From Bradyrhizobium daqingense (GTDB lineage Bacteria; Pseudomonadota; Alphaproteobacteria; Rhizobiales; Xanthobacteraceae), in contig NZ_CP088014.1 in NCBI RefSeq assembly GCF_021044685.1, positions 6,930,001 through 6,994,000 on the forward strand: a stretch of 64,000 nucleotides of DNA, written 5' to 3'. Below are positions 49,258 through 57,927 of the stretch, piece after piece. The position numbers were made by a program, and so were the translations under genes. The notes beneath the pieces are model-generated. The model saw only the letters and a program-made list of their open reading frames with translations, ran no database searches and was not told where the DNA came from. Each line of letters opens with the position of its first letter. Position 1 is the first letter of the stretch.

Positions 49258-50610
49258 CTATCGCGGCGGTCGCAGCGATTCCAGGAGCTCGGCGATGTCA
49301 TCCACCGTGTCGAGCCGCCGGACCGCGTCGATGACGCGGTCCGCGCTCCAGTCGCTTTGTCCGGTCCGCACGCCCTCGCGCAGCTTGGCTTCCAGATCGC
49401 GGTCTGCGAGCGGAGCGGCCCGGCTGCCGCGCGGCGAGATGACAGTCTCGATGATGACTTCACCGGACGATAGACGCACGGCGACCCGCGCGGCGCCATC
49501 GGGCATCTGGTCATCGCGCTCCGCCCTCACCTTCTGCCGCAGCTGCGCGATCTCGGGCCGGACCACCGTCTCGCGGGCGAATTCAGCGACCCCGGCCTTG
49601 CCGACCAGCAAACCACATGCCACACAATGATGGATACTGACGCGCGCATCGCGCGCGTTGTTGACCGGGCGATCGCCGCGGGCAAGCAGCAGCGCCGAGC
49701 CCTCCACGGTCACGGCGTCAATCTGGTCGAGCCGCCGGCCGATCTGCTCCCGCAATCTCAGACAGGCATCGATGACCGAATGGAAGACGATGCCGGCAGG
49801 ATAAGGCTTGTAGGTATTCTTGGCGATCTCCCAGGTCTTGCCGAGGCCATCCAGCAGGCGAGCAACATCCAGCTCATCACCCATGGTACGGGCCCAGCCG
49901 AGCGGACCTTCAATGGCGCGCGGGGCCGCCTCATAGCCCTGCTGCGCCAGCAATGCAGCGAACAATCCGTTGCGCGCTGCGTTGCCCACGCTGACATTCT
50001 TGGCGGCGCTCGGCAGGTTCTCGACATTGCCCGCAGACTGGCTTGCGGCAAGGCCGATGGCGTTGGCAATCCCCTCCGCGGGCAGGCCAAGTAGTCTTGC
50101 ACAAGCCGCCGCGGCGCCAAAAATGCCGCAGGTCGAGGTGATGTGCCAGCCGCGCGCATAGTGGCGCGGCGAGACGGCATTGCCGATCCGGCACTCGATG
50201 TCCACTCCGAGGATGAACGCTGTCAGCACCTCGCGGCCCGACAGCCTGCGCGTCTCCGCAAGCGCCAGCACGGGCGCTGCGACCGGTGCCGCCGGATGGA
50301 TGATCGTCTCGGGATGCGTATCGTCGAAATCGAGCAGATTGGCCGAGACGGCGTTGAGGAACGATGCGCACATCGCGTCCATCTGCTGTGAATGACCGAT
50401 GACCGTTGTAGTCGCCGCACCGCTGAACGGCGACAAGGTTCGCATCGCAGCCATCACCACCGGATCGCGCGCGGAGCCGAGCGCCGTTGCGAAGAAATTC
50501 AGGATGGAGCGCCGCGCCTCGAGGCTCTGCGCTTCCACATCCGCCCATGACGCGGCCGCGACGACATCGGCTAGGGTCTTGCTCACGCTTGGAATTTGGA
50601 CTTGCGGCAC
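49258..50610 (-). CDS. MmgE/PrpD family protein, copy 1
   Basis: The fold belongs to the MmgE/PrpD family (2-methylcitrate dehydratase, aconitate decarboxylase, iminodisuccinate epimerase). It has LLDFDDTHPETIIHPAAPV, GWHITSTCGIFGAAAACA, AIGLAASQSAGNVENL and the C-terminal beta domain. I favour a GTG start at 50608-50610 (450 residues) with GAGGAA upstream. The ATG at 50701-50703 would lie upstream of the likely promoter and lacks a ribosome-binding site. The family acts on tri- or dicarboxylic acids. It is the first gene of the minus-strand operon and diverges from the plus-strand catabolic unit across a GntR-type palindrome. Confidence 0.85.
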   Translation of the reverse strand: MPQVQIPSVSKTLADVVAAASWADVEAQSLEARRSILNFFATALGSARDPVVMAAMRTLSPFSGAATTTVIGHSQQMDAMCASFLNAVSANLLDFDDTHPETIIHPAAPVAAPVLALAETRRLSGREVLTAFILGVDIECRIGNAVSPRHYARGWHITSTCGIFGAAAACARLLGLPAEGIANAIGLAASQSAGNVENLPSAAKNVSVGNAARNGLFAALLAQQGYEAAPRAIEGPLGWARTMGDELDVARLLDGLGKTWEIAKNTYKPYPAGIVFHSVIDACLRLREQIGRRLDQIDAVTVEGSALLLARGDRPVNNARDARVSIHHCVACGLLVGKAGVAEFARETVVRPEIAQLRQKVRAERDDQMPDGAARVAVRLSSGEVIIETVISPRGSRAAPLADRDLEAKLREGVRTGQSDWSADRVIDAVRRLDTVDDIAELLESLRPPR

Positions 50611-50829
50611 GCGGGGCGCTTCCTCGTTTTCTCGGACCTTATGCCGAACCGCGGCAAACTGTCGACTCCAAATGTTATGCTTGACAGCTTGTCTGACAAT
50701 CATAACAATCCAGTCGCTGACGCGGGATCCCCGCTGCCGCAACGACGGCGGTCGTCCAGGCCGGCCGGCAGACAACGACAAGATAAAGATGGCGCGCCCG
50801 ATTTGGGGCCGCGCGACAGGGAGTGAACG
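50611..50829. promoter_or_regulatory. Divergent promoter region of the catabolic gene set
   Basis: The spacer holds TTGACA at 50681-50686 (plus) and, on the minus strand, TTGTCA (50693-50698) followed after 16 nt by TAACAT, a plausible promoter for the MmgE/PrpD gene. The TTGTCTGACAA palindrome lies within both. Such overlap would let one regulator control both directions. Confidence 0.5.
50689..50699. promoter_or_regulatory. TTGTCTGACAA palindrome, likely GntR/FCD operator
   Basis: The 11-bp perfect palindrome TTGTC-T-GACAA fits the pattern of FCD-type GntR operators. It lies in the divergent promoter region, and a GntR/FCD regulator gene (61164-61880) is in the same gene set. The pairing is an inference. 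Confidence 0.55.
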
Positions 50830-51723
50830 ATGGCGGGAGAAACGCTCGGCGTGATCGGAACGGGCCGCATGGGCGGCCCCATGGCGGGGCGATTGATGGA
50901 CGCGGGCTATTCGCTCGTCGTCTACGACACGCAGAGCGACGCAACGCAGCCGCTGGTCAAGCGCGGCGCTCTCCTCGGCCAGTCGCCGGCGGACGTCGCC
51001 TCCCGCGCCGACATCGTGCTCGCAAGCCTGCCGACGCCCGATATCGTCAAGGCGGTGACGCTCGGCCAGGACGGCATCAGCAGCGGCAACCGCGCGAAGA
51101 TCGTGGTCGACCTCTCGACCTCGGGTCCTGGCGCGGCGAAGTTCGTCGCGGAAGGCCTCAAAGCCAAAGGCATGACGCTGGTCGATGCGCCCGTCAGCGG
51201 CGGCATCAAGGGCGCAGTCAACGGCACCCTTGCCGTGATGGTGTCGTGCCCGCAGCCGACCTACGAGACCGTGCAGCCGATCCTGAAGAACTTCGGCAAG
51301 CTGTTCTATACCGGCGACAAGCCCGGTGTGGCGCAGACGGCCAAGCTCGCCAACAATCTGATGGCGGCGGCGGCGCTGGTGATCACGTCGGAAGCCGTCG
51401 CCATGGGCGTCAAGGGCGGCGTCAACGCCAAGGTGCTGATCGACATCATCAATTCCAGCAGCGGCCGCAACAGCGCCTCCGAAGACAAATTCCCCCGCTC
51501 GGTGCTGCCCGGCACCTTCGATTTCGGCTTCACCACCGGCCTTTCCTACAAGGACGTCCGTCTCTGCGTTGACGAGGCTGAGGCCATGGGCGTGCCGATG
51601 GTCTGCGGCGCGGTGGTGCGGCAGATGCTGGCGATCACCAACGCCAAATACGGCGCATCATCCGATTTCACCTCGATCGCCAAGGTGCTCGAGGAGTGGG
51701 CCGGGGTCGAGATGCGCGGCTGA
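50830..51723 (+). CDS. 3-hydroxyisobutyrate-dehydrogenase-like beta-hydroxyacid dehydrogenase
   Basis: The 297-residue protein has the Rossmann motif GVIGTGRMGGPMAGRL near residues 7-22 and ASLPTPDIV. The substrate motif is VDAPVSGGIKGAVNGTL near residues 118-134, and the catalytic Lys lies in KLANNLMAAAALV. These define the 3-hydroxyisobutyrate/tartronate-semialdehyde reductase family, which interconverts a beta-hydroxyacid and its semialdehyde with NAD(P). A GGGAGTG Shine-Dalgarno precedes the ATG. It is the first gene of the plus-strand catabolic/transport unit. Confidence 0.9.
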   Translation: MAGETLGVIGTGRMGGPMAGRLMDAGYSLVVYDTQSDATQPLVKRGALLGQSPADVASRADIVLASLPTPDIVKAVTLGQDGISSGNRAKIVVDLSTSGPGAAKFVAEGLKAKGMTLVDAPVSGGIKGAVNGTLAVMVSCPQPTYETVQPILKNFGKLFYTGDKPGVAQTAKLANNLMAAAALVITSEAVAMGVKGGVNAKVLIDIINSSSGRNSASEDKFPRSVLPGTFDFGFTTGLSYKDVRLCVDEAEAMGVPMVCGAVVRQMLAITNAKYGASSDFTSIAKVLEEWAGVEMRG

Positions 51724-51753
51724 GCGCACGAGCATTTGGGAGAGCGAGTTGCA

Positions 51754-53148
51754 ATGACGAACGGCCCGACCGGATCCGGCAAGGTATCGCTCACGCGCCT
51801 GATGGCGCGTAGCGCACTTGCTGTTGACCTCGGTGATTTCGAGCCCGAAGTCGTTGCTAAGGCCAAGCTCTGTCTGCTGGACTTCCTCTCCTGCGCCTTC
51901 GAGGCCTCCCAGCATCCCTGGAGCCGCCAGGCGGTTCAAATCGCTCACGACGGCGGCTGCGCAACCATCATCGGGACCTCGCAACTCTCCTCGCCGGTCG
52001 ACGCGGCGTTCGCCAACGCCGTGATGGGCCACGGTCTCGTGCGCGAAGACATGCATGCGGCCAGCATCGCGCACCACGGCGTGGTGATCTGGCCGACGCT
52101 GCTCGCGCTGTCGGAACAGTCGCAGCTGTCCGGCGCGACGCTGCTCGCGGCCGCCATCATCGGCTATGAGACCGGCGCGCGGATCGGCCGCGCGTTGCTG
52201 ACCTCCGATCTCGCTCGCCTCTATCGTCCGACCGGCCTCGTGGCCCCTCTGGGCGCAGCGCTCGCCGGAAGCTTTGCGCTCGGCCTGTCCGAAGACGCAG
52301 CGACCAGCGCCGTCGCGATCGCTGCCAACACGTCCAGCGGGCTGAACGAGTGGCCGCACGCCGGCGGCTCCGAAATGTATTTCCATCCGGGCTTTGCCGC
52401 CAGCAACGCGATCAAGGCAGTCGGCCTCGCCGCAGCAGGCGCCTTCGGCTCCGAAACCATCCTCGAAGGCGAGGCGGGCCTGTTCGCCGCCTATCGCCGC
52501 CAAGCCGCACCCGACAGCATCGCGATCTTCCCTGGCGGAGAGTGCGAGATCATGGCGGTCTACAACAAGCCGGTCCCGGCCTGCAATTTCGCGCAGACCG
52601 CCGCCCAGGCCGCGCTCCGCGTCTCGCATGAGCTCGCCGGCACCGATGAGATCGAGCGCGTCGTCATTCGCGCACCCGATGCTGCGGTTCGCTATCCCGG
52701 CTGCGATTCCATGGGGCCCTACCGCAATGCGCTCCAGGCCAAGATGAGCATTCCCTTCAGCGTCGCGGCGACGCTGACGCGCGGCGAGATCGAGGAAGAG
52801 AACTACGCCGAACTCGATGATGCCGACATCATCCGCCTGGTCTCGGTCACGGACCTCGAGCCGGATGCCGGCTTCAGCGCCGCCTTCCCCGGCAAGCAGG
52901 GCGCTGATGTGTCCGTGCATCTGCGGAGCGGTCGGACCATCCGGCACGCGCTACCTGACGTCATCGCCGCAACGCCATCAGATATTCGCACGCGCTTCCG
53001 CGCTGCCGCTCATGGAGTCCTCGGCGAGGACCGCACGCACCGGCTCGAGCAACTCATCGAGACCTGCGAGCAGCTCGGCAATTCCGGCGACATCGCAGCG
53101 CAATGCCGCCTGGACACGGCGGAACGGGTTTTACGATCGGCATCATAA
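51754..53148 (+). CDS. MmgE/PrpD family protein, copy 2
   Basis: I start at the ATG at 51754, giving 464 residues; an upstream TTG in frame at 51736 is less likely. Family features include LLDFLSCAFEASQHPWSRQA, NAVMGHGLVREDMHAASIAHHG, AAIIGYETGARIGRAL and a C-terminal beta domain with RVVIRAPDAAV. It is distinct from copy 1, with low identity by eye, so it probably acts on a different step. The gene follows the dehydrogenase gene by 30 nt. The substrate is presumably a carboxylic acid related to the transported compound. Confidence 0.88.
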   Translation: MTNGPTGSGKVSLTRLMARSALAVDLGDFEPEVVAKAKLCLLDFLSCAFEASQHPWSRQAVQIAHDGGCATIIGTSQLSSPVDAAFANAVMGHGLVREDMHAASIAHHGVVIWPTLLALSEQSQLSGATLLAAAIIGYETGARIGRALLTSDLARLYRPTGLVAPLGAALAGSFALGLSEDAATSAVAIAANTSSGLNEWPHAGGSEMYFHPGFAASNAIKAVGLAAAGAFGSETILEGEAGLFAAYRRQAAPDSIAIFPGGECEIMAVYNKPVPACNFAQTAAQAALRVSHELAGTDEIERVVIRAPDAAVRYPGCDSMGPYRNALQAKMSIPFSVAATLTRGEIEEENYAELDDADIIRLVSVTDLEPDAGFSAAFPGKQGADVSVHLRSGRTIRHALPDVIAATPSDIRTRFRAAAHGVLGEDRTHRLEQLIETCEQLGNSGDIAAQCRLDTAERVLRSAS

Positions 53149-53174
53149 GAAGTGCCGGAGAGTACGGGGGAAAC

Positions 53175-53228
53175 ATGGTCGATTTCGAGACCCGCTTAGG
53201 TTCGTCAGCCGCGCGGAGGCGAAGCTGA
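53175..53228 (+). CDS. Possible 17-residue leader peptide coupled to the permease gene
   Basis: The ATG at 53175 has a GGGGGAAAC Shine-Dalgarno, and the frame MVDFETRLGSSAARRRS ends in TGA at 53226-53228. That stop shares its A with the permease start (TGATG). The Shine-Dalgarno of the permease (GGAGG) lies inside this frame. Stop-start overlap suggests translational coupling, but the frame is short enough to arise by chance. Confidence 0.3.
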   Translation: MVDFETRLGSSAARRRS

Positions 53229-54163
53229 TGGAAGGATTTCTGCAAGCGCTCGCCGCGGGCCTTCTGATCGGCGCCGTTTACGGCCTGATGTGCGTCGGGC
53301 TTGGCCTGATCTTCGGCGTCATGCGCGTCATCAACTTCGCCCATGGCGATTTCATGATGCTGGGCATGTACACCGCCTTCTATCTGTTCACCGCCGCCGG
53401 CGTTCAATCGTTCTTTGGCAATGCCGTCGGTCCGTTCGTCGCTATCCTGCTAGCCGGCCCCGTGCTCGCTGTATTCGGCTACTTCGTCCACCGGGCATTG
53501 ATCTCGCACGTTTCAGGGACGCGCACCGCCTCGCTGGAAGGCGAAGGCCACTACGCGCAGCTCATCCTCACGCTTGGCATCGCGCTGATCCTGCAAAACG
53601 GCGGCCTCCTCGTGTTCGGCTCGGTGCTCGCCTCGATCCGCACACCGCTGTCGAGTTCGGCCTGGGAGCTCGGTCCCTTCTTCGACATGAGCATCTTCCT
53701 CAACAAGGCGCGCAGCATCGACATGATCGTTTCGCTGGTCATGATGATCCTGCTTTCGCTGCTGATCACGCGCACGCGGATCGGAAAGTCGCTCCGGGCG
53801 GCCGCCGACAATCCGACCGCGGCAACCTATATGGGTATCGACGTCGACCGCGCGCACCGCACCGCCTTCGCGCTCGGCTGCGGCATCACGGCAATCGCGG
53901 GTGGTCTCCTCGCCACAAACTATCCGTTCCACCCGTTCGTCGGCCTCGAATACGTCATCGTCATGTATGCGGGCGTCGTGCTTGGCGGCATGGGCAGCAT
54001 CATCGGCGCGTTCTGGGGCGGCATGACGATCGGCCTCGTGCAGCAGATGTCGACGCTGATCCTGCCGACGCAGCTGCAGAACGCCGCGATCTTCGCCGTC
54101 TTCCTCCTCATCATCTTCTTCCGTCCGCAGGGCTTCTTCGGACGGATGGTGGAGAGGACGTGA
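53228..54163 (+). CDS. Branched-chain amino acid-type ABC transporter permease (LivH-like)
   Basis: The 311-residue membrane protein has eight or so helices and the LivH features GAVYGLMCVGLGLIFGVMRVINFAHGDFMMLG near the start and RTRIGKSLRAAADNPTAATYMGIDVD in a cytoplasmic loop. GSIIGAFWGGMTIGLVQQ lies near the end. The start ATG at 53228 has GGAGG upstream. Transporters of this HAAT family carry amino acids but also amides, urea and aromatic acids. Its stop is 2 nt before the fused permease-ATPase start. Confidence 0.92.
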   Translation: MEGFLQALAAGLLIGAVYGLMCVGLGLIFGVMRVINFAHGDFMMLGMYTAFYLFTAAGVQSFFGNAVGPFVAILLAGPVLAVFGYFVHRALISHVSGTRTASLEGEGHYAQLILTLGIALILQNGGLLVFGSVLASIRTPLSSSAWELGPFFDMSIFLNKARSIDMIVSLVMMILLSLLITRTRIGKSLRAAADNPTAATYMGIDVDRAHRTAFALGCGITAIAGGLLATNYPFHPFVGLEYVIVMYAGVVLGGMGSIIGAFWGGMTIGLVQQMSTLILPTQLQNAAIFAVFLLIIFFRPQGFFGRMVERT

Positions 54164-54165
54164 CG

Positions 54166-55938
54166 ATGCTCCGAATGCGTTCCTTTCTGCCGCCCCTGCT
54201 GTTCACCCTCGCCTATGCCGCGCTCTCGCTCGGCGTCACCAACTCCTATTACCAGCTCATCCTGACGCTGGTGCCGGTGTGGGCGGTGTTCGGCCTGTCC
54301 TGGAACCTGCTAAGTGGCTACACCGGACTGATCTCGTTCGGCCACGCCGCATTCTTTGGCATCGGAGCCTATGCGACTGCGCTCGGCCAGATCTACTTCG
54401 ACATCTCGCCCTGGCTGCTGATCCCCGTCGCCGCCGTGCTCGGCGGCATCGCCGGGCTGTTGATCGGGTTTCCGACCTTCCGCCTCCAGGGCCATTACTT
54501 CGCCCTGGCGATGCTCGCCTACCCGCTCGCCATCCTCTACGTGTTCGAGTGGCTCGGCTTCCAGGAGGTGACGCTTCCTATCAAGCGCAATGCGCCGATC
54601 GCCTACATGCAGTTCTCCGACCCGCACATCTACACGCTGCTGGGGCTCGCAATCATGCTGGCGACCATCGTGCTGACGCAAGTGATCGAGCGTTCCCGCT
54701 TCGGCATGGCGCTGCTCGCGATCAAGCAGAACGAGGCCGCGGCCGAGGCGGCCGGCATCAACACGCTCGCCTGGAAGCTGCGCGCCATCACGCTGAGCGG
54801 CGCCATCGCCGCAGCGATCGGCGGTTTCTACGCCCAGGTGCTGCTGGTCGTGACGCCGCAATCGGTGTTCGGCATGCTGGTGTCGGCCCAGGCACTGACC
54901 GTCGCCATGTTCGGCGGCGTCGGCACGGTCTGGGGCCCGGTGATTGGCTCGGTGATCCTGATTCCGCTCGCCGAGGTCCTGCATGCCGAGGCCGGCGACC
55001 GCTTCCCCGGCATCCAGGGCGTCATCTTCGGCTTCGCCATCGTCTGCGTCATTCTGCTGGCGCCGGAGGGCCTCTTCTGGAAGCTGCGCGATCTGCTGCG
55101 CAAGCGGATGGCGCCGAAGGCGGCTGCGGCTGACGTCCCCGAAACAGCGGTCGCCAACGTCACCGCGCTGAAGCCCACCTCGCAGCAGCGTGCGGCCACC
55201 GGCAAGGTCATGCTCGAGGTCAAGAACCTCTCGCGTTCGTTCGGCGGTCTCAAGGCCGTGCAGAATGTCAGCTTCAAGCTGCACCAGAACGAGATCCTCG
55301 GCATCATTGGACCCAACGGCGCCGGCAAGACGACGCTGTTTAATCTCCTCAACGGCTTCCTGAAGCCGAGCGAGGGCGAGGTCTTGATCGACGGCCGCAA
55401 CATGTCCGGTCACCGCCCGCACGTGATCTGCGAGGCCGGCATCGGCCGCACCTTCCAGGTCATGCGGCCGTTCCTGCGCATGTCGATCCTCGACAATGTC
55501 GTGGTCGGCGCCTATGTGCGGGCGCGGTCCGACGAGGAGGCACGCAAGCTCGCTGCCGACGCGGTCGCCCGCGTCGGTCTCTCCGCGGTTGCCGACCGCG
55601 TGGCCGGCGAGCTTTCGACGAAGGAGCTGCGGCTGATGGAGCTGGCCCGCGCGATTGCCGGCCAGCCGCGCATCCTGCTGCTCGACGAGACGCTCGCGGG
55701 CCTCGGCCACGGCGAGGCGGACGAGGTCGTCGCCGTGATCCAGCAGCTCGCGCGCGATGGCACGACCATCGCGATCATCGAGCACACGATGCAGGCGATG
55801 GTCCGCCTGGTCGACAGGTTCGTCGTGCTCGACCACGGCGCCGTCATCACCGAAGGCCTGCCGGAAGTGGTAACGCGCGACAATCGCGTGATCGAGGCCT
55901 ATCTCGGCAAGAAATGGGTGGGCCATGCTGCGAATTGA
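54166..55938 (+). CDS. Fused LivM-type permease and LivG-type ATPase
   Basis: The 590-residue protein joins two usually separate subunits. Residues about 1-310 are a LivM-like permease (ISFGHAAFFGIGAYATAL, LQGHYFALAMLAYPLAILYVFEW). A linker (about 315-345, Ala/Pro-rich) leads to a LivG-like ATPase with Walker A GPNGAGKTTL near 382, GIGRTFQVMRPF and Walker B ILLLDETLAGL near 502. The usual LSGGQ is replaced by LSTKELR, as in many LivG proteins. The fusion is in frame without a stop. It couples substrate passage to ATP use with the LivF gene that overlaps its end by 14 nt. Confidence 0.92.
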   Translation: MLRMRSFLPPLLFTLAYAALSLGVTNSYYQLILTLVPVWAVFGLSWNLLSGYTGLISFGHAAFFGIGAYATALGQIYFDISPWLLIPVAAVLGGIAGLLIGFPTFRLQGHYFALAMLAYPLAILYVFEWLGFQEVTLPIKRNAPIAYMQFSDPHIYTLLGLAIMLATIVLTQVIERSRFGMALLAIKQNEAAAEAAGINTLAWKLRAITLSGAIAAAIGGFYAQVLLVVTPQSVFGMLVSAQALTVAMFGGVGTVWGPVIGSVILIPLAEVLHAEAGDRFPGIQGVIFGFAIVCVILLAPEGLFWKLRDLLRKRMAPKAAAADVPETAVANVTALKPTSQQRAATGKVMLEVKNLSRSFGGLKAVQNVSFKLHQNEILGIIGPNGAGKTTLFNLLNGFLKPSEGEVLIDGRNMSGHRPHVICEAGIGRTFQVMRPFLRMSILDNVVVGAYVRARSDEEARKLAADAVARVGLSAVADRVAGELSTKELRLMELARAIAGQPRILLLDETLAGLGHGEADEVVAVIQQLARDGTTIAIIEHTMQAMVRLVDRFVVLDHGAVITEGLPEVVTRDNRVIEAYLGKKWVGHAAN

Positions 55939-56632
55939 GCGATTGAGCGCGGGCTATTCCGCCAAACCCGTCCTGAACGACATCTCGATCAACGTCGGCG
56001 CCGGCGAGTTTGTCGCGATCGTCGGGCCAAACGGCGCCGGCAAGACCACGCTTTTCAAGACGATCTCCGGCATCGTCAAGCCGAGCGGCGGGGCCATCAC
56101 CTTCGACGGCGTCGATCTGCTCGCCGTGCCGCCGCCGCAGCGCCCCCATCTCGGCATCGCCCACGTTCCCGAGGGCCGACAGGTCTTCCCGTCTCTCACC
56201 GTGATGGAGAACCTGGAAATGGGCGCGATGACGGAGAGCGGCCGGCGCGACTGGCAGAGCAACATCGAGCGCATCTTCGAGTGGCTGCCGGTGCTGAAGG
56301 AACGCCGCAACCAGTTCGCAGGCACGATGTCCGGTGGCCAGCAGCAGATGCTCGCGATCGGCCGCGGCCTCGCCTCCTCGCCGAAGTTGTTGATGCTCGA
56401 CGAGCCCTCGATGGGGCTCGCGCCTTCGACCGCCGACTTCATCTTCGAGCGCCTGATCGAGATCCGCCGTCAATCCGGCCTGACCATGCTGCTGGTTGAG
56501 CAGCGCGTCGCGGAAGCGCTGGAATCGGCTGACCACGGCTACGTCCTCGAAGCCGGCCACGTCGTGCTCGAAGGCAACAACAACACGCTGCGCGCCGACG
56601 ATCGCGTGCGCAAGGCCTATCTCGGCATGTGA
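55925..56632 (+). CDS. Branched-chain amino acid-type ABC transporter ATPase (LivF-like)
   Basis: The 235-residue protein is a standard LivF: Walker A GPNGAGKTT near 34-42, the LivF-specific HLGIAHVPEGRQVFPSLTVMENLEMG, signature MSGGQQQML near 134 and Walker B LLMLDEPSMGLAP. It overlaps the fused permease-ATPase gene by 14 nt and leads into the binding-protein genes after 30 nt. It completes the transporter core. Confidence 0.94.
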   Translation: MLRIERLSAGYSAKPVLNDISINVGAGEFVAIVGPNGAGKTTLFKTISGIVKPSGGAITFDGVDLLAVPPPQRPHLGIAHVPEGRQVFPSLTVMENLEMGAMTESGRRDWQSNIERIFEWLPVLKERRNQFAGTMSGGQQQMLAIGRGLASSPKLLMLDEPSMGLAPSTADFIFERLIEIRRQSGLTMLLVEQRVAEALESADHGYVLEAGHVVLEGNNNTLRADDRVRKAYLGM

Positions 56633-56662
56633 CGACAAGAACAAAGACAAGGAGAGAACACA

Positions 56663-57895
56663 GTGAACAAGACATCGAAGGGGCTCTCGCGCCGAACCGT
56701 GCTGTCCGGCGCTGCCGCCGTGGGCCTTGCCGGCGTGGCACGCGCGCAGACACCGGCCGAGATCAAGGTCGGGCTGATCGTGCCGCTGTCGGGCATCTAT
56801 ACCCGCCCCGGTCAGGTGATGAAGATGGGCGCCGAGATGGGCATCGAGCACATCAATGCGCAGGGCGGCATCAAGGCGCTCGGCGGCGCCAAGCTCAAGC
56901 TGGTCGTTATCGACTGCGGCGACACCACCGAGAAGGCCAAGAATGCGGCGCAGCGCATGGTGGCGCAGGAGCCCGATCTGGTCGCCGCGACCGGCTCCTA
57001 CCTGTCGTCCTTCACGCTTGCGGTCACCGAGGTGACCGAGCGTGCCGAACTGCCGGTGCTGACGCTGTCCTATTCGGACCTTCTGACCGATCGCGGCTTC
57101 AAATACATCTTCCAGACCGCTGCGACCGCAAGCCGCCAGTCCGAGCTCGGCCTGCCGACGTTGATGAAGCTCGCCGAGAATGCGTCCGGCAAGAAGCCGA
57201 AGACGGTGGCGATGTTGATGGACAACACCGCCACCTCAGTCGCCACCGCCAAGGCGCTGAAGGAAAGACTGTTCGCGCAGGAAGGTCTCCAGCTCGTCGT
57301 TGAGGAGGTCTGGACCCCTCCGCTTTCGGACGCGACGCCGTTGATCCAGAAGGTTCGCTCGGCCAAGCCCGACCTGCTGCTGTTCATGCCGAACGCGGTG
57401 TCGGACGCCAAGCTCGGGCTGGAGAAGATCAGCGAGTTCGGTCTTGGCCAGGGCAAGATCCCGACCGTGTCCTTCAGCATCACCATCGCCGAACCGGACA
57501 TGCTTCAGAGCGTGAGCCCGGAGACCGTGCAAGGCATCATGACCATCGTCGCGAATTGGGGCTCGAAGGGTCACGAGGCGCTGATCGCCGAACTGAAGGC
57601 CAAATACAAGGAGCCCTGGATGACGCAGAATGTCATCTCGACCTACGGCGACATGTGGTTGATGAAGGAAGCCCTGGAGAAGGCCGGCAAGGCCGACCGC
57701 AATGCGGTCGCGCAGGCTTTCCGCACCATGGATGCCGGCCCGTCGAAATATTATCCGGGCGGCCAGCTCAAGTTCGACGAGAAGGGCCGCAGGATCGGCG
57801 CTGGCGTCGTCATCGTGCAATGGCAATCGGGCGTGCCGGTCACCGTCTATCCGCCCGAACTCGCGCAGGCACAGCCGTTCTGGCCGAAGAAATAG
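56663..57895 (+). CDS. ABC transporter substrate-binding protein, copy 1
   Basis: The 410-residue protein begins with a twin-arginine-type signal (SRRTVLSGAAAVGLAGVARAQ) and continues with the type I periplasmic binding fold (IKVGLIVPLSGIYTRPGQVMKMGAEM, INAQGGIKALGGAKLKLVVID, AAQRMVAQEPDLVAATGSYLS). It captures the substrate and passes it to the LivH/M permeases. A close paralog follows directly at 57928. Ligand identity is not readable; the motif AATGSYLSSFTLAVTEV differs from the classic LivJ type. Confidence 0.92.
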   Translation: MNKTSKGLSRRTVLSGAAAVGLAGVARAQTPAEIKVGLIVPLSGIYTRPGQVMKMGAEMGIEHINAQGGIKALGGAKLKLVVIDCGDTTEKAKNAAQRMVAQEPDLVAATGSYLSSFTLAVTEVTERAELPVLTLSYSDLLTDRGFKYIFQTAATASRQSELGLPTLMKLAENASGKKPKTVAMLMDNTATSVATAKALKERLFAQEGLQLVVEEVWTPPLSDATPLIQKVRSAKPDLLLFMPNAVSDAKLGLEKISEFGLGQGKIPTVSFSITIAEPDMLQSVSPETVQGIMTIVANWGSKGHEALIAELKAKYKEPWMTQNVISTYGDMWLMKEALEKAGKADRNAVAQAFRTMDAGPSKYYPGGQLKFDEKGRRIGAGVVIVQWQSGVPVTVYPPELAQAQPFWPKK

Positions 57896-57927
57896 CATCG
57901 CGCAATTTTTCAGGGAGGAGGATTGTC

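Noticed and set aside
51658..52947. 429-codon minus-strand open frame
   Set aside because: It is antisense to the second MmgE/PrpD gene and shows no motif or ribosome-binding site.
54310..55926. 538-codon minus-strand open frame
   Set aside because: It lies opposite the LivM-LivG fusion, is rich in His, Asp and Arg, has no domain and no ribosome-binding site; it is an antisense shadow of GC-rich coding sequence.
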